54,265 nt of DNA from CBDUMN01 sp965368335 (GTDB lineage Bacteria; Pseudomonadota; Alphaproteobacteria; Rhodospirillales; JAPHRK01), in the NCBI GenBank assembly GCA_965368335.1, contig CBDUMN010000013.1, positions 1 through 54,265 on the forward strand, in the 5' to 3' direction. The notes under the pieces were generated by a model that worked only from the letters and a program-made list of their open reading frames with translations, ran no database searches and was not told the DNA's origin. Below are positions 35,592-44,878 of the stretch, piece by piece (positions within the stretch are counted from its first letter, which is position 1; each line of letters starts with the position of its first letter). A program made the position numbers and the translations under genes.

Positions 35592-36815
35592 CTAGGAAGC
35601 TCCTTCTCGTGGACTGGAAACGGATACGTCGGACTTTCCTTCTGTAAGGTTGGGAGCCCATTTTCTTACGATCATTGCTGCGGAAAGGGATGCCATAACT
35701 ATGAGAAATGGTTCAATAGGAAGCCGGTAGCGTATCGAGCCAATAGTTACCATGTGGATAGCCGTTAAATATCCAGCAAACAGCAAAAATGGGGCGTAGT
35801 TTCGCCAATTAGCAATGCCTGTTTTAAGAAGGGTTGCAATAGATAAGAGTAAAACGACGCCATAGCTCATCAATGAAACGGCAATATAAAGAGGTTTGTT
35901 GTATTGGGGGGCATAAGGCCACAATCGCCAGAATCTAACGAATTTCTTTCCTGCGAGTTCAACAAATCGGCCTGGGTTTTCCTTAATGAAATCGAATGCG
36001 GCCGCCTTCATCGCATTATTGCGTTCGATTGGACCCCTGATATGGGAGAAAATTGACAAATCCATATCGTCGTTTGGTCCCCCGTATGCCACACCTCCTC
36101 CAGATTTATTCATCGGGTTGTTTCCTGAATACAAAACTATCCCGTCTCCAAGGCTAAGCCTGACAAAAGTGTGATACTTGGCATTATTATGTACCCACCA
36201 GGGCGCCATAAGCACCACGTAAACTAACGCGTAAACGCCGACCCTCTGAAGAGCCTTTGGGATAGTTTCTTTATGGACGACCAGTGAAAATGTGAGCAAA
36301 AGAATTGGCGCCAGTAGATCAAGTACCGGTCGCATCAAAATAGAAGCGACGATAACGACTGATCCCCATAAGAACTGTTTTCGATACAGCAAAAGGAATG
36401 CCAGACATACGAGGAATAAATAAAGTGTCTCTGTTAGCCCAAGCAGGGAATAGAAGATGAAATGCGGATATCCTGCAGTTATCAGTCCGGCTAGAGTCGC
36501 GGCAATATAGTCTTGTGAAATTTCTATGGTTAGACGGTAAACAAGCCAAACGGTAAAAGCGGAAGCGGCTAACTCTAGATAAACTAACCCATTGCCGAAT
36601 AGGTAGGTAAGGATCGGGTAGAGCGGCATGGCCAATGGATTGCCAATATCTCCGGTTTCGAAGAGCTTGATGCCAGCTTCAATATAGGCCTCGGCATCAG
36701 GGAATTTGTAATCGGGCAGAAAGATAAACGCCGAGAAACGCGTAGCGAGCGCACAGCAAAAAAGCGCCATGACCACCTTGTCGGGGTTCCAGCCTGAGGT
36801 TGTTGATGAAGTCAT
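35592..36815 (-). CDS. GT-C-type membrane glycosyltransferase (PMT/ArnT-like)
   Basis: A 407-residue polytopic protein of about ten helices. The first extracytoplasmic loop, FLPDYKFPDAEAYIEAG, carries acidic residues where GT-C enzymes have their catalytic pair, and MPLYPILTYLFG follows. It would use a polyprenyl-phosphate sugar in the periplasm. Its ATG overlaps the stop of the Dpm1-like GT2 gene (ATGA), matching the pairing seen at 16567-18992 and suggesting that GT2 as its donor source. Confidence 0.75.
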   Translation of the reverse strand: MTSSTTSGWNPDKVVMALFCCALATRFSAFIFLPDYKFPDAEAYIEAGIKLFETGDIGNPLAMPLYPILTYLFGNGLVYLELAASAFTVWLVYRLTIEISQDYIAATLAGLITAGYPHFIFYSLLGLTETLYLFLVCLAFLLLYRKQFLWGSVVIVASILMRPVLDLLAPILLLTFSLVVHKETIPKALQRVGVYALVYVVLMAPWWVHNNAKYHTFVRLSLGDGIVLYSGNNPMNKSGGGVAYGGPNDDMDLSIFSHIRGPIERNNAMKAAAFDFIKENPGRFVELAGKKFVRFWRLWPYAPQYNKPLYIAVSLMSYGVVLLLSIATLLKTGIANWRNYAPFLLFAGYLTAIHMVTIGSIRYRLPIEPFLIVMASLSAAMIVRKWAPNLTEGKSDVSVSSPREGAS

Positions 36816-37762
36816 GGTTTAAGCAGGGGGTGGATTGGTTTTACCGGTGTGTGGGTAATATCGTAGTTAATAAAGTTCAACAAAAACTGTACGCCCAGAA
36901 TAAAAGGTAGGGCCGCGAGCATGACCGTTCCCGCAGAGGCCAGAGCTCCCTCAGAGGTGACCTGGATCCACCGTTCCAGGCCGAAAGTAAAGCCGAAAAT
37001 AGTAAGGATAAGGCCTACGGCAAGCTCTAATGATCCGACATTAAAATCGCGAAGGAAATAGTTAAGGAAGATTCGCTTGAAACAATTCCTCGTATAGCGC
37101 CCCAAGAAAGGGAGAATAATCTTGGGGATGCTAAGGCCACTTGTTTCAGTGCCGTAATGGGCTTCCATCGGAACATCGATGACAACAGCTCTCAATCCAC
37201 CTAAATGGAAAAGCATATCGGATTCAAAGAAGTACCTTTTTGCAATCGATTCAAACGGCAATTGTCGAGCAACTTTCCTATGAATAGCCGTAAAACCATT
37301 AGCAGGATCGAAGATCGTCCAGTAACCGCTCGATATTTTTGAAAGAAATGAAACCGCGGCATTTCCAAAAAGGCGTGTGCTGGGCATAGCCCGAACATCG
37401 CGTGGATTGAAGAACCGATTTCCTTTTGAATAGTCGGCCTGTCCCTCCACAACGGGTTGTGCGATGCTTTCGATAAGGCGTGGATCCATTTGCCCATCCC
37501 CATCGAGCTTCACAAGGACTGTAGCGCCCTTTTCGATAGCTGTTTTATATCCGGTCATCGTTGCTCCGCCGACCCCCATATTTTCCTTGTGGCGCACGAT
37601 GATGATTCGATCATCGTCACAGTTCTGTTCAATGAAATCGCCAGAACTGTCAGGGCAGGCGTCGTCGACGCAGACAATCGTTTCTACCTCAGGGCCTATT
37701 TCACTCAATACACCCAAGATATGATCTTTTACCCGGTAACACGGGATGACTGCGGCTATCAT
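36812..37762 (-). CDS. GT2 polyprenyl-phosphate glycosyltransferase (Dpm1/GtrB-like)
   Basis: A 316-residue protein. The GT2 domain opens MIAAVIPCYRVKDH, with VDDACPDSSG and VKLDGDGQMDP holding the DxD; two C-terminal membrane helices follow (about 230-300). The ATG at 37762 is preferred to a TTG 15 bases upstream because the conserved fold starts there. It should load a sugar onto undecaprenyl phosphate. With the GT-C gene downstream and the GtrA-like gene at 39543, it forms a second candidate three-part side-chain system. Confidence 0.85.
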   Translation of the reverse strand: MIAAVIPCYRVKDHILGVLSEIGPEVETIVCVDDACPDSSGDFIEQNCDDDRIIIVRHKENMGVGGATMTGYKTAIEKGATVLVKLDGDGQMDPRLIESIAQPVVEGQADYSKGNRFFNPRDVRAMPSTRLFGNAAVSFLSKISSGYWTIFDPANGFTAIHRKVARQLPFESIAKRYFFESDMLFHLGGLRAVVIDVPMEAHYGTETSGLSIPKIILPFLGRYTRNCFKRIFLNYFLRDFNVGSLELAVGLILTIFGFTFGLERWIQVTSEGALASAGTVMLAALPFILGVQFLLNFINYDITHTPVKPIHPLLKP

Positions 37763-37834
37763 GTCTCGTTTCCCCAACCGACAAAAGTATCAGTGCATTC
37801 CTACATGATCATTGATTAAGGAGTTAAGAAAAAA

Positions 37835-38632
37835 CTACAACTTACCGTGCTTTAGCTGGCTGATGGAATTTGAGAGCCATTTTTGTATGAACGGCTCTGC
37901 CACCCGGGCGTTGTCGTCAAACGTCCCTCGTCCTCTTTTTTCATATAGCAAGGGGCCGATATGAGGGCGTTCCGTGCATCGCTTAATGTCGACGGCCTGT
38001 AGGTCTTGTTTGCGCCTAAACAAGAGTTTCAATGCGACAAAGGGAGCAAGTCCAATCCAAGTTGAGACCTGTGATCTATAAAGTAGAATGAGCCTTAGAA
38101 ATTTGAGGCATTGGCTAAATGTCACCGGTATTGATTGGGTTGGACCGTTCAGCTTAATCGGTGAGAGTACTTTGAAGAATGGCCTAGGAAGGTTCTCCCC
38201 ATGGTAAAGGGAGTATTGATAGACAACGCCATCCGCTCCCATTTTTTTTGCCAAGGCCATTCCGATCAGATGGGCGGCATCATGGTCTTGGTGTCCTCCC
38301 TCCCAAGCAGGAATATATAGTTGAAGTTTTTCTTTGGGGATTTCGGGCGTCAAGGACTCTAGGGCCTCTATTGCCGTTTCCAGGTGCCGATATAGCTGGC
38401 CATCTGGGATTTCTTCTTTGGTGCCCAGGAAAACGATATCGGTTTCTTTTACCCCCAGCCGAGATAAGGCCGCCAAACTTTCACTATTTCTGACCGATGA
38501 ATCGGCTTTCTCGGTTTCACCGTTCGTTAGGTAAATACAAAGGGGTGAGTTTTCTTCCCGGCAGTGCTTTGCCAGCGCCGCGAAGACACCGAATTCATCG
38601 TCTTGATGGGCAAAAAGAAACAGAGGGCGCAT
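37835..38632 (-). CDS. PIG-L/LmbE-family deacetylase
   Basis: A 265-residue zinc hydrolase of the GlcNAc-PI/MshB de-N-acetylase family. AHQDDE at 8-13 is the metal and catalytic motif (usually AHPDDE; Pro is Gln here), and GGHQDHD supplies the second histidine (His114, Asp116, His117). The enzyme would remove an N-acyl group from a sugar. It is 30 bases downstream of a GNAT acetyltransferase, so the pair could exchange one acyl group for another. The last 100 residues are poorly conserved. Confidence 0.87.
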   Translation of the reverse strand: MRPLFLFAHQDDEFGVFAALAKHCREENSPLCIYLTNGETEKADSSVRNSESLAALSRLGVKETDIVFLGTKEEIPDGQLYRHLETAIEALESLTPEIPKEKLQLYIPAWEGGHQDHDAAHLIGMALAKKMGADGVVYQYSLYHGENLPRPFFKVLSPIKLNGPTQSIPVTFSQCLKFLRLILLYRSQVSTWIGLAPFVALKLLFRRKQDLQAVDIKRCTERPHIGPLLYEKRGRGTFDDNARVAEPFIQKWLSNSISQLKHGKL

Positions 38633-38662
38633 TGTCAGAAAGGTAATTTTTCTATGTCGTAT

Positions 38663-39514
38663 TCAATAGGCGTCAAAATCGATAAATGAAATCAGGAGGT
38701 CATCGGGGTTTGGTATTTTTAGATCATCATTTAGAGAGCGGAAAATAAAATTCAAAGGGGAGGGCCAAAACATTCGGGGAATTGAGAAATAGGTTGGGAA
38801 ATGGCATATTTTTTTGGGGAATGCTCCAATAAAAAGCTTTGCGCCGTTTGAAATCCCGGTACTTTTGAGTGAGCAGGGTCCCTCGGTTAACACTTCACCA
38901 TAAGCTGAAATTAGTGGAGCAATAGCGTCCCCTGTTATCTGGACGATGCCGTCCCTCCAAGAGTGTAAACCCAACGGATTTTTGGGATTAGCATTGCGCC
39001 ATTGCAGGGCGTCGTCGGGCCAAGCTCGCCTAAAGCTGGAAGTTACTTTTGCGTTATTCCAATCTGCCCTCAAGCCGCCAAATCCAATCCGGGCCTCAAG
39101 TTGTCGAAGTAACTGAAAGCCAAGTTTACGGGTAAAGCCTGGTGTGCTGTTGGCATTCGCAATTCCATATACGCACTCATACCCTTCTTTCTTGCCTGCC
39201 TCATAGGTCAATTTGGCTAATTTTGTGAATAGACCGCGCCCTTGAAAATCAGGATGAGTTGCCGTGTTTAAAGAAAGGAGCCCGCGGATGGGGCTGGAAC
39301 GAATGGATAATTGAGCCGGAATACAACTGTAGTGGGCGGCCAAAATGCCATTCTCATAAGCATTGAACCCTACGACTTCGCCATCTGGGTTGTCGCGGTA
39401 GAGCCAGGCTAGGTATTCGGTGTCTAAATGCGTGGCTTTCGGAAAGCACTTAAGTAAAAGACTTGAGCACTCAGATAGGGCACTTTCTGAGGTTTCGACC
39501 CGTTTGAACTCCAT
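38663..39514 (-). CDS. GNAT-family N-acyltransferase
   Basis: A 283-residue protein with a GNAT fold. The acyl-CoA-binding segment is visible as ATHPDFQGRGLFTKLA (about residues 90-105), followed by GIANANSTPGFTRKLGF, a characteristic motif B region. The C-terminal 130 residues are an unassigned extension. GAGAGG lies upstream of the ATG. Acylation of an amino sugar is plausible given the neighbouring PIG-L deacetylase. Confidence 0.8.
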   Translation of the reverse strand: MEFKRVETSESALSECSSLLLKCFPKATHLDTEYLAWLYRDNPDGEVVGFNAYENGILAAHYSCIPAQLSIRSSPIRGLLSLNTATHPDFQGRGLFTKLAKLTYEAGKKEGYECVYGIANANSTPGFTRKLGFQLLRQLEARIGFGGLRADWNNAKVTSSFRRAWPDDALQWRNANPKNPLGLHSWRDGIVQITGDAIAPLISAYGEVLTEGPCSLKSTGISNGAKLFIGAFPKKICHFPTYFSIPRMFWPSPLNFIFRSLNDDLKIPNPDDLLISFIDFDAY

Positions 39515-39542
39515 CTAACCGCCTCTCACCAACTGGGAAAAT

Positions 39543-39935
39543 CTACCCTCTGTGGTTAGTTTCTCGAAACACCCAGTATCGAGAAAGGGTAAATCCAACA
39601 ATAGCAATTATGGGTAAGGATATTATTTTTCCGACCAAAGTAGGTGTCTCGAAAACGATGCTTAAAATCTGAATTATCCCAACGGTGATCAGGTAGTTGA
39701 TAAAAAGAACCGTCAGATATCTGGTGATACTCCCAGCAGTCATTGAGGTGACTTGGAACGTAACTTTTGCATGGAGAATGTAATTTGCGATAACGCCAGC
39801 TAAGAAGCCGATGGTCACCGATGCCATGTCCGGGAAATGGGCATAAAGCAACAAGCCTACTAGGCCAACGTCGATTAGAGCGCTAAAGCCGCCCACTAAA
39901 ATAAAAGTAGTGAACCGCCTTAAGGTTTCAGTCAT
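39543..39935 (-). CDS. GtrA-family membrane protein
   Basis: A 130-residue protein with four membrane helices in the GtrA pattern: FTTFILVGGFSALIDVGLV, a second helix with ANYILHAKVTF, and a last helix ending in SRYWVFRE. GtrA proteins work with GtrB-type GT2 enzymes, probably by flipping undecaprenyl-phosphate sugars. It starts two bases after the stop of the preceding GT4 gene. The Dpm1-like GT2 at 36812 is its likely partner. Confidence 0.9.
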   Translation of the reverse strand: MTETLRRFTTFILVGGFSALIDVGLVGLLLYAHFPDMASVTIGFLAGVIANYILHAKVTFQVTSMTAGSITRYLTVLFINYLITVGIIQILSIVFETPTLVGKIISLPIIAIVGFTLSRYWVFRETNHRG

Positions 39936-39937
39936 TG

Positions 39938-41080
39938 TCAGGACGCAGAAATGAGATCACTTGCTTTTTGGGCAATTGCTTGTTCAATAAATTTTCCCGT
40001 TTGGGATGCTCGAGCTTCCCATGAATGAGCCTCAACAATGATATTACGGCCACGTTGGCCCATTTCTTTGACTCTATCGGGGGCTGTTGCGAGTGTGGCG
40101 ACAGCCTCAGCCAATGCTTCGGGGTCTTCCGCTGGGATCGCTATTCCACAGCCATTGTCTTTTATGAGATCTCCCTGGCCAGGAAAATCGCTAACAATGG
40201 CGGGGACACCTGCTGCAAGCGTTTCAAATACCTTAAGTGGGAAAAGCCCGGTCCCTTGCCGGTCTCCTAAGTTATTTTTAGGAATTACGCCGCAAAGGCT
40301 ATGAGCAATGACCCCTGGGACTTGGTGATAGGGAAGACGCCCCACGTACTTAATGAGACTATTGCGAGCGGCAGCTTCCTCAACCAATTGCCGTTCTTGA
40401 CCGTCACCGACAATGACTAAATCAACATCTTTCGGCCAGGCTGGGTTCTCGGCGGCAGCCAGAAGTGTCGGAATGCCTTGCCAACGGGCCAAACCACCAA
40501 AAAACAAGGCGTAACGTTCGGGAAGGTCAAGCTCACATTTTGCATCAGGTCTAAATAAATCCGTATTGGCCCCATTTGGAATGACATCCACTTCCCCAAA
40601 ACAAATTTGTTCGAGCACCCAGGTTTTAAGTTGTTTGGTTACAGTAATTACGCCATCGGCCCATTCGTACTGACTGCGCCACATCCAAGTGACAAAAGCA
40701 GACAGCGGCTTCATCCATTTGTAGCTGATATAAATGTCTTCATAGGGGCCATTAACTTCTTGCAGTACAACGATCCCTCTTCTTTTTGCGTACCAAGCCA
40801 GCGGAAAGGCGAGAAAATGTGAGCGCATGTAGATAGCATCGCCATCCTGGAGTGAGCGCCACAATTTTCTTTGAACTTTGAAATATTCAAACATCCGGGA
40901 AAGAAGCTTTGGGCGCTCCCATTGATCAGCATAGCTGGGGGCAAAAAGCTCAACAGTCCATCCGACTTTTTTAAGCCCTGCGATAATCTCGTGGACATGC
41001 GCATAAGAGGCTTGCCCTTCTCTAGGAGATTCCAGGGTAATATAAAGCAATCGTTTGTTTGGGTTATTAGGCGACGTCAT
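39938..41080 (-). CDS. GT4 glycosyltransferase
   Basis: A 380-residue GT-B transferase: RLLYITLESPREGQASYAH opens the acceptor domain, DVIPNGANTDLF marks the inter-domain region, and FPLKVFETLAAG lies at the donor site. The residue at the first position of the usual E-x7-E pair is not glutamate, a variation found in some GT4 members. It overlaps the end of the epimerase gene (wbpI) by 14 bases. It is a candidate transferase for the amidinated mannuronic acid made by the adjacent genes, by proximity only. Confidence 0.87.
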   Translation of the reverse strand: MTSPNNPNKRLLYITLESPREGQASYAHVHEIIAGLKKVGWTVELFAPSYADQWERPKLLSRMFEYFKVQRKLWRSLQDGDAIYMRSHFLAFPLAWYAKRRGIVVLQEVNGPYEDIYISYKWMKPLSAFVTWMWRSQYEWADGVITVTKQLKTWVLEQICFGEVDVIPNGANTDLFRPDAKCELDLPERYALFFGGLARWQGIPTLLAAAENPAWPKDVDLVIVGDGQERQLVEEAAARNSLIKYVGRLPYHQVPGVIAHSLCGVIPKNNLGDRQGTGLFPLKVFETLAAGVPAIVSDFPGQGDLIKDNGCGIAIPAEDPEALAEAVATLATAPDRVKEMGQRGRNIIVEAHSWEARASQTGKFIEQAIAQKASDLISAS

Positions 41081-42122
41081 TTAAAAAACCAATCATCGCT
41101 TTAACAATTTTGTCTGCGCTATTGCCCGTTCCATATTCGCTGATGTCGCGCTTTTCTTCATAATTTTTTGGGGATTTCCAAAGGCGGTTCCATCCATTGT
41201 CAATCGTTTCCACCCATTCGGTTTCGTCGCGTAATGTGATGCAAGGGACACGATGGAAATAGGCTTCTTTTTGCAAGCCTCCAGAATCGGTCAGAACTCC
41301 TGCACTGCCACGGATGAGGTGAGCCATTTCCAAATAACCTAATGGATCAATGACCATCAGTCCGTCAAATGTTTGCCCGTGCTTGGCCGCAGCATTTCTT
41401 GTTCGTGGATGAAGGGGTAAAACCACAGGCATATTTAAAGCCCGTTCTTTCAAGAAGCTCAATACTTCAGTAAGGGCCTGTGGGTTATCGGTATTTTCGG
41501 CTCGATGGACTGTTGCAACCTCGTAAGCGGTTGTTTGAAGGTCTAAACGCTCAACAATATCCGAGCCAGCATCAGTTTTAGCGGCAAGCAAAGCCGAGTC
41601 GTACATAACGTCACCGACAAATAGGACGCCTTTTTCAATGCCTTCCCTTTTTAGATTGTTTACGGCCCGCTTGGTCGGGCAAAAAAGAAGGTTAGCAACA
41701 TGATCAGTCATTCGACGGTTGATTTCTTCTGGCATGGTCATGCGGAAGGATCTCAAGCCCGCCTCTACATGAAAAACCGGAATATGAATTTTAGCAGCGG
41801 TTAGTGCGCCCGCTAGAGTTGAGTTGGTGTCGCCATAAACTAAAACAGCATCCGGTTTTTCTTCGGCCATTAAAGGCTCTAACGCCATTAACATGCGGCC
41901 GGTCATTTCTCCGTGGCCACCCCCACCAACTCCTAAGTTGTAAGCAGGTGCGGCAATGCCCAGTTCTTCAAAGAAAACCTCAGACATTGCCGTATCGTAA
42001 TGCTGCCCCGTATGGACCAATACCTCCTGTAGGCCGTCCATTTTTTTGATTGCATGGCCGACAGGAGCCGCTTTGACGAACTGCGGTCGCGCGCCGACAA
42101 TGGTTAAAATCTTACATGTCAT
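41067..42122 (-). CDS. wbpI: UDP-GlcNAc 2-epimerase family, WbpI-like
   Basis: A 351-residue enzyme of the non-hydrolysing UDP-GlcNAc 2-epimerase family. VGARPQFVKAAP, HTGQHYD, VYGDTNST, HVEAGLRSF and TDSGGLQKEAY are all present. The context and RDETEWVETIDNGWNRL favour WbpI, which converts UDP-GlcNAc(3NAc)A to UDP-ManNAc(3NAc)A, over WecB. It starts two bases after wbpE and is fourth in a wbpG-wbpBD-wbpE-wbpI order. Confidence 0.88.
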   Translation of the reverse strand: MTCKILTIVGARPQFVKAAPVGHAIKKMDGLQEVLVHTGQHYDTAMSEVFFEELGIAAPAYNLGVGGGGHGEMTGRMLMALEPLMAEEKPDAVLVYGDTNSTLAGALTAAKIHIPVFHVEAGLRSFRMTMPEEINRRMTDHVANLLFCPTKRAVNNLKREGIEKGVLFVGDVMYDSALLAAKTDAGSDIVERLDLQTTAYEVATVHRAENTDNPQALTEVLSFLKERALNMPVVLPLHPRTRNAAAKHGQTFDGLMVIDPLGYLEMAHLIRGSAGVLTDSGGLQKEAYFHRVPCITLRDETEWVETIDNGWNRLWKSPKNYEEKRDISEYGTGNSADKIVKAMIGFLNDVA

Positions 42123-42124
42123 AC

Positions 42125-43246
42125 TTATGATATGGTTTTCCGTAACGCGTCGATAATTGTGTCTTGCACGGCCTCATCCAAGTAGGGGTGCATCGGTAGG
42201 CTGACGACAATCTCGGAGAGTTTATCAGAAATCGGCAAGCCGCCTTTTGCTGTCGGACAAGCTCTATACGCAGTTTGACGATGAAGCGGCAAGGGATAGT
42301 AAACGGCTGTTGGCACTCCATGGCTCTTTAAGCCAGCCTGTACCTCGGCCCTGTTTTTCACCTTCAAGGTGTATTGAGCCCAAACGCTAATGCCGCCTTC
42401 AATGACGATCGGCACATCGGCAACATCCTTAAGAAGCTCGTTATAACGCGCCGCCACTCGATTGCGTGCCTCGATCTCATCGGCGAAAATTGCAAGCTTC
42501 TCAATCAATATGGCGGCTTGGATTGTGTCCAACCTTGCGTTAAGGCCTATGCGCACATTGTCATATTTATCGGTTCCCTTTCCATGAACTCGCAGACTGC
42601 GCATTATATCAGCGAGATCATCGTCGTCAGTTAGCACTGCACCGCCATCGCCATAACAGCCTAAAGGCTTGGCTGGAAAGAAGCTGGTCGCCGTTGCGTT
42701 CCCATAAGTTCCGATTTTCTTACCGTGCAATGACCCTCCAAAACCTTGAGCTGCATCGTCAAGAAGGAACAATCCATTTTGCTCTGCAATCGGTAAAAGC
42801 GCCTCAAAATCGGCAGGTTGTCCAAAAAGGTCAACCGGTATGACGGCTTTAGGCATAAGACCGGCATCCTTGGCTGCGACAATGGCCGCTTCCAAGCTGG
42901 CGGAGTCCATATTGAAGCTGTCTTCAAAAACGTCACAGAAAACAGGCGTTGCTCCGAGCAAAGAAACAACTTCAGCCGTTGAGGCAAAAGTCATGGAGGG
43001 AACGAAGACCGCATCGCCTGGGCCAATTCCCCGCGCCATTAAAGGTAAGAGTAGCGCGTCTGTGCCGCTTGAGCAGGAAATGGCATGTTTAGCCCCAGAA
43101 AATTCGGCGAGTTTGGTTTCCAGCTCTCGAACCTCCGGACCCATAATGAAAGCGCCATGAGCCAGAACTTTCTGAATGGCCGCGTCAATTTTGTCCCCTA
43201 AACGAGCCTTCTGGGCTTGAAGGTCAATAAATGCGATCTGACTCAT
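42125..43246 (-). CDS. wbpE: DegT/DnrJ/EryC1 PLP aminotransferase, WbpE-like
   Basis: A 373-residue PLP-dependent sugar aminotransferase. SQIAFIDLQAQ opens it, FIMGPEV and SCSSGTDALLL are family landmarks, and the cofactor lysine lies in SFFPAKPLG. WbpE aminates the 3-keto group of UDP-3-keto-GlcNAcA using glutamate. The ATG at 43246 follows the stop of the fused dehydrogenase gene by one base; a start 27 bases earlier lies inside that gene. Direct adjacency to its expected partner supports the call over other DegT members. Confidence 0.9.
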   Translation of the reverse strand: MSQIAFIDLQAQKARLGDKIDAAIQKVLAHGAFIMGPEVRELETKLAEFSGAKHAISCSSGTDALLLPLMARGIGPGDAVFVPSMTFASTAEVVSLLGATPVFCDVFEDSFNMDSASLEAAIVAAKDAGLMPKAVIPVDLFGQPADFEALLPIAEQNGLFLLDDAAQGFGGSLHGKKIGTYGNATATSFFPAKPLGCYGDGGAVLTDDDDLADIMRSLRVHGKGTDKYDNVRIGLNARLDTIQAAILIEKLAIFADEIEARNRVAARYNELLKDVADVPIVIEGGISVWAQYTLKVKNRAEVQAGLKSHGVPTAVYYPLPLHRQTAYRACPTAKGGLPISDKLSEIVVSLPMHPYLDEAVQDTIIDALRKTIS

Positions 43247-43247
43247 C

Positions 43248-44813
43248 TCAGGAGATTTCCTCCAATCGGTCATTTGAGATACGATATTTTCGGCCCTCGC
43301 GGGGGCAAATGAGATCTGCGCCTAACTTTTCACCTGCATGGCTGACCCAGCCGATTTGTCTGGCGGGCACACCTGCCATCATGGCGTGGGGTTTTACGTC
43401 CTTAGTTACGACGGCTCCAGCAGCGATGAAACAATATTCACCAAGAGTATGGCCGCAAACAATTGTCGCATTGGCGCCGATCGATGTTCCTTTTTTGACG
43501 AGTGTCGGCAAGAATTCATCGGCTCGGTTTACCTCCGCGCGCGGTGTGTTGACGTTGGTAAACACACAGGATGGGCCGCAAAAGACGCCTTGTTCGAGAG
43601 TCACACCCTTGTAAAGGCTGACGTTGTTCTGAATTTTGCAGTTGTCGCCAATGGCGACGTCTGGACCAATCGATGCGTTTTGACCGATGATGACGTTAGT
43701 GCCGATCTTGGTGTTTTTAAGCACATGACTAAAATGCCAGATTTTGGTTCCCTGGCCTATTTCGCAAGGGGGATCGACAATGGCGGTTTCATGAACCATT
43801 GCGCCCTCAAAAGGGCTTGGTGCGGCGCCTCGTAGTACCCCGCCATCCATGGAATTTTGCGCCGTTTCAAGGACTCGCAGAACGCGAATGCCTTCGCGTC
43901 CGTCCGTTCGAGGCGTTTTCCCTTCAGCAATGCACTCGAGGAAATGAGCACATTCAAGCTTCAAGGGCTCGTCTTCCTGAACCGGCACGGGAACCGCATC
44001 AGCTTTCGCTGGACTTGGCTTGCCATCAACCCACTCGATCTTATGGGGATAGAGGAGGATCTTCCGATCCCAAGGCTCGCCATCGTTGAAAACAGCCATT
44101 CCTTCCTCGCCAACCACTACAAGCTTCTGCTCTTTAAAAGGATGAAGCCAGGAGACGAAAATGTGAGCTTTTTCACCGCTGGGAAAGCTCAAGTGTGTGG
44201 TCGTAACATCCGCAATGACTTTATGAAGATAGGTTGCACCCACGGCCGTTACCGTGTCGGGTTCGCTTCCGATTAATGCGAGGACCATTGAAATGTCATG
44301 GGGGGCGAATGACCAAAGGGCATTCTCCTCCCGGCGCACTTTTCCAAGGTTCAGGCGATTGGAGTATACATATTGCAAGCGACCCAATTTGCCGCTGTGA
44401 ACCATTTCTTTTAAAGTCAGGAAAGCCGGGTGATATTGCAGCAAATGACCAACCATGACGATTCGGCTGGCTGCCTCAGCCGCATCAACCACTTTTTCCG
44501 CTTCCGGGACGGTTAAAGCCAAAGGTTTTTCGACATAGATATGCTTGCCCGCAGCAATCGCCTTTTGCGCAAGGTCGACATGAAGTTCCGCCGGGGCCGC
44601 GATTACAACCCCGTCAATATCCGAATTGCTTAGAATCTCATCGTAATTTAGCGCTGACACGCCGTATTCGGCCGCGTACTTTTCAGCAACAGGTGCATTA
44701 GGGTCATGTACAGCAGCCAGAGCTCCCAATCCATGGAAGTTGCGAACAAGGTTTTTTCCCCAGTGCCCGCAGCCTATTACGGCAACGGTTGGTCCGGATT
44801 TAGACGTGGTCAT
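43248..44813 (-). CDS. Fusion: WbpB-like 3-dehydrogenase + WbpD-like N-acetyltransferase
   Basis: A 521-residue bifunctional protein. Residues 1-325 are a Gfo/Idh/MocA oxidoreductase with the NAD-binding VIGCGHWGKNLVRNF and the catalytic YVEKP (EKP at 95-97), corresponding to WbpB (oxidises C3 of UDP-GlcNAcA). Residues about 336-521 are a left-handed beta-helix acyltransferase with repeated hexapeptides, NNVSLYKGV and AGVPARQIGW, corresponding to WbpD (acetylates the new 3-amino group). The amination step between the two reactions is done by the adjacent WbpE. The frame is continuous. In Pseudomonas these are separate genes. Confidence 0.9.
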   Translation of the reverse strand: MTTSKSGPTVAVIGCGHWGKNLVRNFHGLGALAAVHDPNAPVAEKYAAEYGVSALNYDEILSNSDIDGVVIAAPAELHVDLAQKAIAAGKHIYVEKPLALTVPEAEKVVDAAEAASRIVMVGHLLQYHPAFLTLKEMVHSGKLGRLQYVYSNRLNLGKVRREENALWSFAPHDISMVLALIGSEPDTVTAVGATYLHKVIADVTTTHLSFPSGEKAHIFVSWLHPFKEQKLVVVGEEGMAVFNDGEPWDRKILLYPHKIEWVDGKPSPAKADAVPVPVQEDEPLKLECAHFLECIAEGKTPRTDGREGIRVLRVLETAQNSMDGGVLRGAAPSPFEGAMVHETAIVDPPCEIGQGTKIWHFSHVLKNTKIGTNVIIGQNASIGPDVAIGDNCKIQNNVSLYKGVTLEQGVFCGPSCVFTNVNTPRAEVNRADEFLPTLVKKGTSIGANATIVCGHTLGEYCFIAAGAVVTKDVKPHAMMAGVPARQIGWVSHAGEKLGADLICPREGRKYRISNDRLEEIS

Positions 44814-44878
44814 AGCTTTGTTTCCCGTCCCAATAAAAGTCTCGAGTTTGTACCCTGATTCTTTGCCTATTGCAGCCC

